A DNA stretch of 64,000 nucleotides from Bacteroides sp. MSB163 (GTDB taxonomy: Bacteria > Bacteroidota > Bacteroidia > Bacteroidales > Bacteroidaceae): contig NZ_CP143867.1 in assembly GCF_036416795.1 (NCBI RefSeq), positions 5,386,001-5,450,000 on the forward strand, read 5' to 3'. Below are positions 27,679 through 34,215 of the stretch, piece after piece. Within the stretch, counting starts at the first letter, position 1; each line of letters starts with the position of its first letter. The notes beneath the pieces are model-generated. The model made no database searches. It saw only the letters and a list, made by a program, of their open reading frames with translations, and was not told the DNA's origin. The position numbers and the translations under genes were made by a program.

Positions 27679-27745
27679 TTCATTTAACCTAAAAAATACA
27701 AATACAGGCAACTATATACAATATTTATTTGCTTATTTGCCACGA

Positions 27746-27931
27746 TGAAAGAACATAGAAACACATAAGATTGACATTTCCTCAAGTCTGCCACTACACT
27801 ATGCAGATGAAGGGATTCGAGCTGGATTTCCAAGTCCTGCCCAAGACTACATGGAGCACATTGACTTGAACAAAAAGATTGTCAAGACATTCCAAACAGT
27901 TTATATGAGCATGTTACAAGATTCTGTATGA
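27746..27931 (+). pseudogene. umuD-like N-terminal relic
   Basis: An open frame with no start codon contains SSLPLHYADEGIRAGFPSPA and then QDYMEHIDLNKKIVK. FPSPAQDYME..DLNK is the N-terminal cleavage region and helix of UmuD, the self-cleaving subunit of the SOS polymerase V. Homology stops after about 45 residues: the frame continues TFQTVYMSMLQDSV and ends at 27931, so the Ser/Lys peptidase domain is absent. A TGA (27745) lies directly before the frame. It is a broken fragment, either of a host gene at the integration edge or of an earlier element. The rest of 27679-27745 shows nothing I can name. Confidence 0.65.
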
Positions 27932-27961
27932 GTTCCAACTCACAATTTAATGACTATTTCC

Positions 27962-28825
27962 TTAATACGACAAGCCATCAAATAATCCTCCAATAAATTT
28001 TTGCCCTTTGGGCATATTAGATGTCACAACTGTTTTTGCATCTGATCCACGTAAATAAGCCGTACCTTGATGAGTAAAATAATGCTTCGAATCGTGTGGA
28101 TCATAATTCAAATTAGGTCTTATTTTCCCATCCGTATCTTTAACAATCACTGCAGATGAACCGACAAATTCATCCATCCCCATACCACTATCTATTATTA
28201 TATTAGGTCCCTTATTGCCTTTGACTGTAAAAGTTCCCAATTTTTCTGCATCTACAGCATTATCAGATAATCTCCGTAACTCAGATGCAAACATATTAAC
28301 AAAAGATTCTCCCTCTATATCAGAACCAGTAGAACAGCCATTCAAATATATTTCTCCCATATAACCTGCAGGAAGCCATTTACCCCTAAAAATATTTGTA
28401 GCTAAAGTTAGAGGAGTTTGGTTAGCAAACATTGGCAGACGTCCTTGAAGTGTAATACCATGAGATACAATCATAAACAACTCGTTTTGTCCAACTTTTC
28501 GATGAAGGTGAGGCCTATTACCTACACTCATAAAATATTCTGGAGTCATGGTTACATTTAAGTGGCCACCTTCAGTATTATGTTTTTTAGTCTTCATCTT
28601 TCGCGCATGTGCAAGTGCAGCACCATTATTAACAATGGCCTTATCTAGGCAATTTTCAATAGGCAAAGTAAATACACCCTGAATTATATTACTTCCCAAT
28701 ATCATTGAATTTAGATTAGTTACTCCCCTATTATCTACAATTTTTTTCAACTGCCTACTTCCTGCCTCACTATTAGCAATTGCTCTACTCAATTGATTCC
28801 TCTGTTCTCTACTATATTCTGCCAT
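27962..28825 (-). CDS. Caspase-like (CHAT/C80-type) protein with injection-system-like N-terminal motif
   Basis: 287 residues, no signal peptide. The N-terminus RNQLSRAIANSEAGSRQLKK followed by IVDNRGVTNLNSMILGSNIIQ resembles the leader repeats (RQLxxIxDNRxxx...IQ) seen before toxin domains in Bacteroidota contractile-injection-system cargo; this is my recollection of the pattern and not a search. The remainder has a caspase-like order: strand ending in His (LFMIVSHG), strand ending in Cys (GEIYLNGCSTG), helix (SFVNMFASELRRL), then GTFTVKG and a late strand. His and Cys are spaced as a catalytic dyad. It is an accessory gene at the left end of the prophage, in the direction of the late genes. 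Function unproved. Confidence 0.45.
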   Translation of the reverse strand: MAEYSREQRNQLSRAIANSEAGSRQLKKIVDNRGVTNLNSMILGSNIIQGVFTLPIENCLDKAIVNNGAALAHARKMKTKKHNTEGGHLNVTMTPEYFMSVGNRPHLHRKVGQNELFMIVSHGITLQGRLPMFANQTPLTLATNIFRGKWLPAGYMGEIYLNGCSTGSDIEGESFVNMFASELRRLSDNAVDAEKLGTFTVKGNKGPNIIIDSGMGMDEFVGSSAVIVKDTDGKIRPNLNYDPHDSKHYFTHQGTAYLRGSDAKTVVTSNMPKGQKFIGGLFDGLSY

Positions 28826-28907
28826 GATATATTATTTTTATATTACTGTGTAAAAATAGAAAATAACTAAACATGTTATCACTTAAAAGATATGTTAGAT
28901 AACATAG

Positions 28908-28935
28908 GAAGGGACAACTATTCAGCCGTCCCTTC
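28908..28935 (-). terminator. Hairpin at the 3' end of the DUF6965-like gene
   Basis: A perfect 8-bp stem GAAGGGAC/GTCCCTTC (forward 28908-28915 and 28928-28935) spans the stop codon at 28918-28920. No U-tract follows on the minus strand, so termination is uncertain. The remaining gap to 28825 is AT-rich and shows no gene. Confidence 0.35.
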
Positions 28936-29148
28936 TACAAATTCCTTCAGCCTGTACAGTCGCGTAATGGCCGGATTGTAAAACCCATCCGGGTAATGCT
29001 GTTTAATGTCGTTGATATTGGCTCTAACATAAATACTGGTATCAGTAATATGTTCAGCTTCACTTAATACTACTTCTTTAGGAAGTTGAGCAGTCTCAGC
29101 CCATTGTATAATAGCCTTCACACTATCTTCGTCATAATTGTATGCCAT
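28918..29148 (-). CDS. DUF6965-like small protein
   Basis: 76 residues from the ATG at 29148: MAYNYDEDSVKAIIQWAETA, then a beta-rich part with ITDTSIYVRANINDIKQHYP and a helical end. The frame extends upstream but the promoter at 29162-29192 sets transcription to start about seven bases before this ATG, which fixes the start. The opening acidic helix and the TxxxxV..NI..I...YPD.FYNPAI pattern are as in the DUF6965 family found in Bacteroides phages; no function is known. It lies between the SDH protease and the caspase-like gene on the same strand but has its own promoter. Confidence 0.6.
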   Translation of the reverse strand: MAYNYDEDSVKAIIQWAETAQLPKEVVLSEAEHITDTSIYVRANINDIKQHYPDGFYNPAITRLYRLKEFVEGTAE

Positions 29149-29161
29149 AATGTTTTTGCTG

Positions 29162-29192
29162 CAAAGATAGATGATATCAGAGAGAAGGCAAA
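29162..29192 (-). promoter_or_regulatory. Consensus promoter for the DUF6965-like gene
   Basis: On the minus strand TTTG (29189-29192), 19 bases, then TATCTTTG (29162-29169): a full match to the Bacteroidota promoter consensus at the right spacing. It overlaps only sequence between this gene and the protease 3' end. Confidence 0.7.
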
Positions 29193-29242
29193 GAAAAAGC
29201 CCCGACAGAAGCCAGGGCAATAATAAAAAATATGTAACATCG

Positions 29243-30139
29243 CTATTGCTTAGGATTTTCAGTATAAGTTCGCAGATATGCAGCCCCCAATTGGTTTTCA
29301 ACAATTTTAACAACTATCGTCTTATCGAAAAAAATCATATAACAATGATGTAGGCTTAATATCAAATCTTGTAATTTTTGATCTCTTTCCATGTCAATGA
29401 TATTCAATCCCACTTCCCTGCATTTTTCTTTTGAAATATGCCTATCATGTGATTTACTTTCATTATGTTCTACAAATAGTTTTATTATCTGTTGTACATT
29501 TTTTAATTCGATATTAGGGTTATTCGTAATCCATGTATTTGCTAATGCCTTAGACCAATCTATTGCGTTCTTACATGAAATAAGAAAGGTTGGTGTGTAT
29601 TTAGATATGAGTACTTGCCATAGCCCCAAAGATGAAGGATTATCTAAAACTTCCTGTTTGGCTGTCTCAAATTCCTCCAATGCTTCTTGACAAGAAATAC
29701 CGCGGTTTTGAGGATCAACTGGACCTAAATTGGAATGCTTACCCATCATAATGGAAGAACACGACAAAGCCATCATTGTACCAGCAGACATCGCTATCTG
29801 GGGTACAATAGCTCTTATATCACCATCAAATATTGAATGCAAATAATCAACAATGCTTTCTGTTGCCGCAATACCACCTCCAGGGGTGTGTAAAATCAAA
29901 TCTAACCCCTTAGATTTGTCCATCTTATAAATAGCCTGCATAAATGCATTTTTATCAGAATCATTAATGTCAATATCAGGAGCTTGTGGCTTTGTCAACC
30001 AAGATGAGTAATAGGTAATAACATTCCTACCTGTATATGTATGGATAGAATTTAAAAGAGTAGTTCTCTTTTGATTCAGGAAAGATATTGGATCTGCAGA
30101 AGCATTTGCTTCATTTAAGATTTCACTCCAACTGGCCAT
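29243..30139 (-). CDS. SDH-family Clp-fold serine protease
   Basis: 298 residues, no signal peptide or membrane helix. The Clp/crotonase fold is visible in KGLDLILHTPGGGIAATESI (oxyanion loop) and AIVPQIAMSAGTMMALSCSS, where the serine after M in MSAGTM is the expected nucleophile, as in SppA and ClpP relatives. The GPVDPQ motif after HSNLG is typical of the membrane-independent SDH (Ser-Asp-His) group. Such proteases appear in phages and defence islands. It forms a pair with the small gene 30147-30353 (7-base gap) and has its own promoter, so it is an accessory cassette and not part of the lysis module. Confidence 0.75.
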   Translation of the reverse strand: MASWSEILNEANASADPISFLNQKRTTLLNSIHTYTGRNVITYYSSWLTKPQAPDIDINDSDKNAFMQAIYKMDKSKGLDLILHTPGGGIAATESIVDYLHSIFDGDIRAIVPQIAMSAGTMMALSCSSIMMGKHSNLGPVDPQNRGISCQEALEEFETAKQEVLDNPSSLGLWQVLISKYTPTFLISCKNAIDWSKALANTWITNNPNIELKNVQQIIKLFVEHNESKSHDRHISKEKCREVGLNIIDMERDQKLQDLILSLHHCYMIFFDKTIVVKIVENQLGAAYLRTYTENPKQ

Positions 30140-30146
30140 AATAATA

Positions 30147-30353
30147 TTATTTAGTTAAAACAACAGAATTTCTTCCTGTCGTTACAGCTTCTCCAATTTT
30201 TTTTTCTTCATAAGCTGATAACTGCACATACTTCCCATGAGATAAAACAGGGCCTGTATTGAAAAGAAAAGAATTATTAAATCCACTCATAAGATTCTCA
30301 TAATCACTTTCTATTTTGGATGGATGGCTAAACTTTGTATTATCTTGATTCAT
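30147..30353 (-). CDS. Small protein paired with the SDH protease
   Basis: 68 residues from the ATG at 30353 (MNQDNTKFSHPSKIESDYEN), ending AYEEKKIGEAVTTGRNSVVLTK. A longer frame begins at 30410, but the -7 box at 30377-30384 lies inside that extension, which supports the shorter start. I do not recognise the family. It is polar, without a membrane segment, and is cotranscribed immediately upstream of the protease, so it could be a substrate, adaptor or inhibitor of it. Confidence 0.5.
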   Translation of the reverse strand: MNQDNTKFSHPSKIESDYENLMSGFNNSFLFNTGPVLSHGKYVQLSAYEEKKIGEAVTTGRNSVVLTK

Positions 30354-30376
30354 ATATTTATAGATTAATAATGCCA

Positions 30377-30384
30377 CAAATATA
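30377..30384 (-). promoter_or_regulatory. Candidate -7 box for the protease pair
   Basis: TATATTTG on the minus strand; transcription would begin ~17 bases upstream of the ATG at 30353. A -33 TTG is not clear at 19-21 bases. Confidence 0.45.
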
Positions 30385-30470
30385 AAACAATTCATTGAAA
30401 GGAAAAACATTAACTCATCATTTTTTCGAAATTCTGATTGCCATACAATAGAATGACAATCAAGATTCCT

Positions 30471-30660
30471 TTATTTTCTATATATCAATAATCCAGCAAC
30501 CAACAATACAAATGCAATGATTATCCCGAAAGCCCCCCATCTCTATCTTCATCGCCTGCCACTTGGTTAGCTTCTTTTCAACCTCTACAGGCACTTCTGC
30601 ATACTCCTTCAATAACGTACTACCACTGAAAAAGGTTGTAGATAACGCCAATCCCCGCAT
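30471..30660 (-). pseudogene. Small single-membrane-helix phage protein, frameshifted in a G6 run
   Basis: The first part (from 30660) reads MRGLALSTTFFSGSTLLKEY through PVEVEKKLTKWQAMKIEMG, then a run of six G (minus strand, about 30533-30538) puts the frame into RDNHCICIVGCW. Reading with five G gives AFGIIIAFVLLVAGLLIYRK and a stop at 30471-30473, a clean membrane helix with a basic tail. So the gene is either inactivated by one extra G or uses slippage. It follows the spanin-like gene, overlapping its 3' end by 41 bases, and belongs to the lysis module. The true start is uncertain; a GTG further in has AAGGAG upstream. Confidence 0.6.
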
Positions 30661-31072
30661 ACATTCCGCACGGATAACCGTAACCAGCCTGCAACCCTAA
30701 TCCCCAACGTTTCTTCTTAGGCTTAATGGTGTGGTAAATATCATTTGTCACTGTCTGATACACAGTCTTTGGAAATACCATCAAACTATCTAACCTCGGC
30801 CGATATCCGCTCACCCATACTCGGTAAAGACTATCCTCGTAATAAGCCTGCTCACGATAAACTACCGTATCGCCGATACGCATAGTATCTGTTAACCGGA
30901 AAACCAACAGAGGCGCCATAGGTGGCGATATAAGCAATGTATCAACCTCTACAACAGTCTTTACCTTTGTCTCGGTACGTATTTCTGCCGGCAAAGGTTC
31001 GTGCGGACGGAACCAGGCAACCACACAAACCACTGCCAGCAATATAACTAATATCCAAGGCAACTTTTTCAT
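30620..31072 (-). CDS. Membrane-anchored lysis-module protein (DUF6808/spanin-like)
   Basis: 150 residues with one N-terminal membrane anchor (MKKLPWILVILLAVVCVVAW) and a long periplasmic part rich in valine/threonine (KVKTVVEVDTLLI), ending with a glycine-rich GLGLQAGYGYPCGMYAGIGV that could meet the outer membrane. This layout is common directly after the amidase in Bacteroides prophages. The ATG overlaps the amidase stop by four bases. A spanin-like job is suggested by position and build only. Confidence 0.6.
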   Translation of the reverse strand: MKKLPWILVILLAVVCVVAWFRPHEPLPAEIRTETKVKTVVEVDTLLISPPMAPLLVFRLTDTMRIGDTVVYREQAYYEDSLYRVWVSGYRPRLDSLMVFPKTVYQTVTNDIYHTIKPKKKRWGLGLQAGYGYPCGMYAGIGVIYNLFQW

Positions 31073-31650
31073 AAGCTCAGATATTTAACGATACCATCAA
31101 TATGTATCTGCGCAACCGTCTGTTTACCTTCCTGGGACAAAAGGTATTCTACATCTTCCTTGTTATCCTGAAAGAAATTCTCAGTGAGTACAGCCGGACA
31201 ATTCGTGTCCCGGCAAATGGCAAGGTTCTGCTGCCAGTACAATTGGTTGGGCATTGGTTTACGGACGGGAACTGGAATACATTCGGCTATTTGTCCCAGG
31301 CATTCAGCTAACCTTTTACTATTACTTGAAGCGTTATTTGATACAAATACGCTCCATCCTTTTGCTTTCATCCAACTAGCACCGGAACCAGCCGCATTGC
31401 AATGGATAGAAACAAGTATAGCTTTTTTTCCTGTCTCTTTATAGATGTCATTCGCCCGCCTGCATCGCTCAGACAAAGGAACATCCGTATCTTCTTTTAC
31501 GATACGTTCAGCATCAATATCTTTTTTACGTAAGCCGAAAATAACCATATCGGCAATTTCTCTTGTATAGGCCCACTCTCTCAATCTTCCGTCCGGTGAA
31601 CGTTTGCCCGGAGTATTCTCACCGTGCCCATTGTCAACCAACACTCTCAT
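31069..31650 (-). CDS. N-acetylmuramoyl-L-alanine amidase, phage endolysin
   Basis: 193 residues, Amidase_3 type. Zinc and catalytic residues are visible: H9 in DNGHG, a glutamate in RLREWAYTRE, the histidine in SIHCNA (~residue 85), and the glutamate in LTENFF (~155). It lacks a signal peptide, consistent with release by the holin encoded immediately upstream (overlap of four bases). It cleaves the lactyl-amide bond between muramic acid and the stem peptide. Confidence 0.92.
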   Translation of the reverse strand: MRVLVDNGHGENTPGKRSPDGRLREWAYTREIADMVIFGLRKKDIDAERIVKEDTDVPLSERCRRANDIYKETGKKAILVSIHCNAAGSGASWMKAKGWSVFVSNNASSNSKRLAECLGQIAECIPVPVRKPMPNQLYWQQNLAICRDTNCPAVLTENFFQDNKEDVEYLLSQEGKQTVAQIHIDGIVKYLSL

Positions 31651-32120
31651 TTCTCTTCCCCCTTACTTTTATTCATATATTCCACTACCGCCTGTGCTAT
31701 CTCTGTTGGATCAGCCTTGTGCTTCGCTATCTCGGTAGCCAATGCAGCTACTTGTTTCATCTCTTTGCGTTCCTTCTCATCTGCTTTCTCATAGATGGAT
31801 TTAACCTCTATGGCTGCCACTCCGAAAGCTCCCAGCAAAGTAATAAACGGGAAAATAGGTATATGGTAATCATAGTAATTATCCAGATACCAGACACCAG
31901 CCATCTGCATACAATCAACTACGACCAACGCAAGCAAAGCATTGTAATATCTCGCAACCTTATTCACTGTACGTTTCCATCCGTCGCTCGAAATCTTCTC
32001 ACTACGTTGTTTGGCTTTTCTGATTCCAGCCCACAAATCGAAAGCTATAAAGAAAAGTGGCGTCAACAGGATACCGAAAAGCATCCAGGCTACAATAAAT
32101 AATTCATCTATTCCTTTCAT
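31647..32120 (-). CDS. Phage holin family protein
   Basis: 157 residues with hydrophobic segments about 7-28 (FIVAWMLFGILLTPLFFIAF), 58-75 (YYNALLALVVVDCMQMAGVW) and 85-105 (FPFITLLGAFGVAAIEVKSI), and a charged helical C-terminus (EKADEKERKEMKQ). This matches the toxin-secretion/phage-lysis holin layout. It overlaps the amidase start by four bases, the typical holin-endolysin coupling. Confidence 0.82.
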   Translation of the reverse strand: MKGIDELFIVAWMLFGILLTPLFFIAFDLWAGIRKAKQRSEKISSDGWKRTVNKVARYYNALLALVVVDCMQMAGVWYLDNYYDYHIPIFPFITLLGAFGVAAIEVKSIYEKADEKERKEMKQVAALATEIAKHKADPTEIAQAVVEYMNKSKGEEK

Positions 32121-32147
32121 TCTACACTCTATTTTAAATATTAATAC

Positions 32148-32229
32148 TACCTTTGCTATTGCATTGACCGTTAAGGTCTTAGTATTTTGTCGTTATCCCG
32201 CCCGGCCAGTGATGGTAGGACGGGATTTT
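32148..32229 (+). ncRNA. Possible plus-strand small RNA opposing the late operon
   Basis: In the gap between the tail gene (ends 32236) and holin gene (starts 32120) the plus strand has TACCTTTG (32148-32155), a match to the -7 box, a small hairpin GACC/GGTC (32166-32177 region), and then a stem ATCCCG (32195-32200)/CGGGAT (32221-32226) followed by TTTAATTT. The oriented U-tract favours plus-strand termination. No -33 TTG is seen. An alternative is a processing hairpin of the leftward mRNA. Confidence 0.3.
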
Positions 32230-32235
32230 AATTTA

Positions 32236-34206
32236 TTACGATTTTGAATAATGCTTGGTCTGCTCGTTATTCTTGTAAAATGTCAAACCGTTAGAAGGAA
32301 TCAAATAACAGGAATAATCATCAGAACCTACTTTTTGAGAACAAAAGATTGTTCCACTGTCTATTGAAGTTTCATTATATAACACATTATCTACATATCT
32401 ACGCAGCCTAAGTCGTGGAAGATAATTAACAATACCATTCCATTCGCTTTCAAAAAAGCTCAAGCTCCCAACTTCTATACCGTCTTGAGTGTACATTTTG
32501 AGACTATTAGTAATCGGGTCTATTTCTATACGAGTACCATTCGAGGAAGTGGAAATCTTACCTACTATCTCTATTTCTCCATTTTCTTTAATTCTAAAAG
32601 AATCATTGGGGGACTTTATATTCTTGAAGACTCCACTTGTCGCATTTACCTCACCATTGAATTTATACTTCCTGTTTTCAGGATCAAGCTCAAAAATGAC
32701 TTCATTATCCACCAAAGCGAAGATACCGGATCGTTCAACTCCATCAATTGTAATGCACTTATCCCCCTGGACTATGCCGGTCAAAATCGGTTCCTCGGCT
32801 GTTCCGGCATTCTTCCCCGTAAACAGCTTCGGAGATATCATATACTCGCTGCCTATCTGCACTTTATTGGTATCCCATCCTACAAGCCAATCAGGTACAT
32901 TTGACATAACTTTGGAGATTGAACCCTCAGTGAGCAACACATAATCAGGAATTGACTTTTCATAGGTCTTCACCGCAATACTGTCATATGCCGATGATAT
33001 GTCGAGGGATATATTTATAAAGTTAAGCGATTCTAAAGGTTGACTGGAAAGTACTTCAACACCTTCCTTTAAATAAGACACACGCCATCTGTCAGGAGCA
33101 TAATCTTCCTTAGTACTTCCACTAATACGATACAACCTAGCTGTAATAGCATTTCCAGAAACAGGAACACTATGTATGTCACACGGGATATCATTAATCC
33201 GGATATTGTTCATATAGAATTCAATCTGCAATAGAACCGCATCCTTTCCGTCTGCACCTTTCAGGTTTTCCTTGACTTCAGGGGAAAGATTATCCCAGCC
33301 AAGGATCACATCTCCCATCGTGCACACATACTTTTTCTTGTCTGCATCCCATCGCCACGATATGGCACCCCCTGCAAGATAACCCGACTTGTCACGGTTG
33401 AATTGAGCGGAACCGTCACCAAATTCAGCTGATCCGTCAGGATGAATACAATAAACCGTATGTCCGCTGGAATCCGTACCCTTAATCATGCCGTTTTCGC
33501 AGTAAAATCCACGAGCACCATCTCCACCGGGAATATCACCGCCAAGACGGGTTTTAACTTTACCAGTCCAGTCCTTACTATCAATGTCGAACATGATATC
33601 AATAGCAGGCTGGCCACTCTCATCAGCGTGGATATAGATAGCCGACTGTCGGTTTTTGTCTACCGAATTACCAAACTGTACGATATCGTTCCCAACCTCT
33701 GGAGGATTGTTCACATTGCCCTCTTCATCCTTATCGAATTCTGACACCAAAACATGAATTACATCATCCACAACGGACGCAATCTCAACATGGTAGAATG
33801 TTTGTTTAGTTCCGGAGTAAGTCTGACATCGCATGAAGTCATGAGCGACAAAGCTCATGGTCTCATCCTCCAAGGTGACGAGGTATTCAGTGCCGTCTTC
33901 GGAGAGAGTAACAGTAGCGATCTTACCACATGCCTGAGATATACCCAGAGAACCGATTATCGCCCGCATCTTGCTTACCAGCATCTCGAACACGATAAAC
34001 TGTTCACGCACCCGGATGGAATCAATTTCAAGCATCCATTTGCCCTTTACATACTCCCAGATTTTCCACCCGTAACCTACAAACCCGGACATGAAGTCTT
34101 CTACCGCTTCTGCCACCCATTCACCGGCCGCATTCATCACCTGCCTGCCCGTCTTCTTGGCGGAAGCAAGCATACCAACAACTTTCGCAGTGCTTAATAT
34201 TGCCAT
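32236..34206 (-). CDS. Phage tail/baseplate-distal structural protein
   Basis: 656 residues. The N-terminus (MAILSTAKVVGMLASAKKTG) leads into an amphipathic segment and a region typical of Bacteroides phage minor tail proteins (MRAIIGSLGISQACGKIATV, TYSGTKQTFYHVEI). The middle contains a collagen-like GGDIPGGDGARGF stretch and NLKGADGKD linker, and the C-terminal part is beta-rich with NGEIEIVGKISTSSNGTRIE, as in fibre or tip proteins. It follows the large fibre gene by nine bases and precedes holin. I call it a tail fibre or tip component; the exact role is not visible. Confidence 0.65.
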   Translation of the reverse strand: MAILSTAKVVGMLASAKKTGRQVMNAAGEWVAEAVEDFMSGFVGYGWKIWEYVKGKWMLEIDSIRVREQFIVFEMLVSKMRAIIGSLGISQACGKIATVTLSEDGTEYLVTLEDETMSFVAHDFMRCQTYSGTKQTFYHVEIASVVDDVIHVLVSEFDKDEEGNVNNPPEVGNDIVQFGNSVDKNRQSAIYIHADESGQPAIDIMFDIDSKDWTGKVKTRLGGDIPGGDGARGFYCENGMIKGTDSSGHTVYCIHPDGSAEFGDGSAQFNRDKSGYLAGGAISWRWDADKKKYVCTMGDVILGWDNLSPEVKENLKGADGKDAVLLQIEFYMNNIRINDIPCDIHSVPVSGNAITARLYRISGSTKEDYAPDRWRVSYLKEGVEVLSSQPLESLNFINISLDISSAYDSIAVKTYEKSIPDYVLLTEGSISKVMSNVPDWLVGWDTNKVQIGSEYMISPKLFTGKNAGTAEEPILTGIVQGDKCITIDGVERSGIFALVDNEVIFELDPENRKYKFNGEVNATSGVFKNIKSPNDSFRIKENGEIEIVGKISTSSNGTRIEIDPITNSLKMYTQDGIEVGSLSFFESEWNGIVNYLPRLRLRRYVDNVLYNETSIDSGTIFCSQKVGSDDYSCYLIPSNGLTFYKNNEQTKHYSKS

Positions 34207-34215
34207 TTTAATCTA

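Noticed and set aside
31102..32102. Long plus-strand open frames opposite amidase and holin genes
   Set aside because: They lie entirely antisense to well-supported lysis genes and their translations show no domain or start context.
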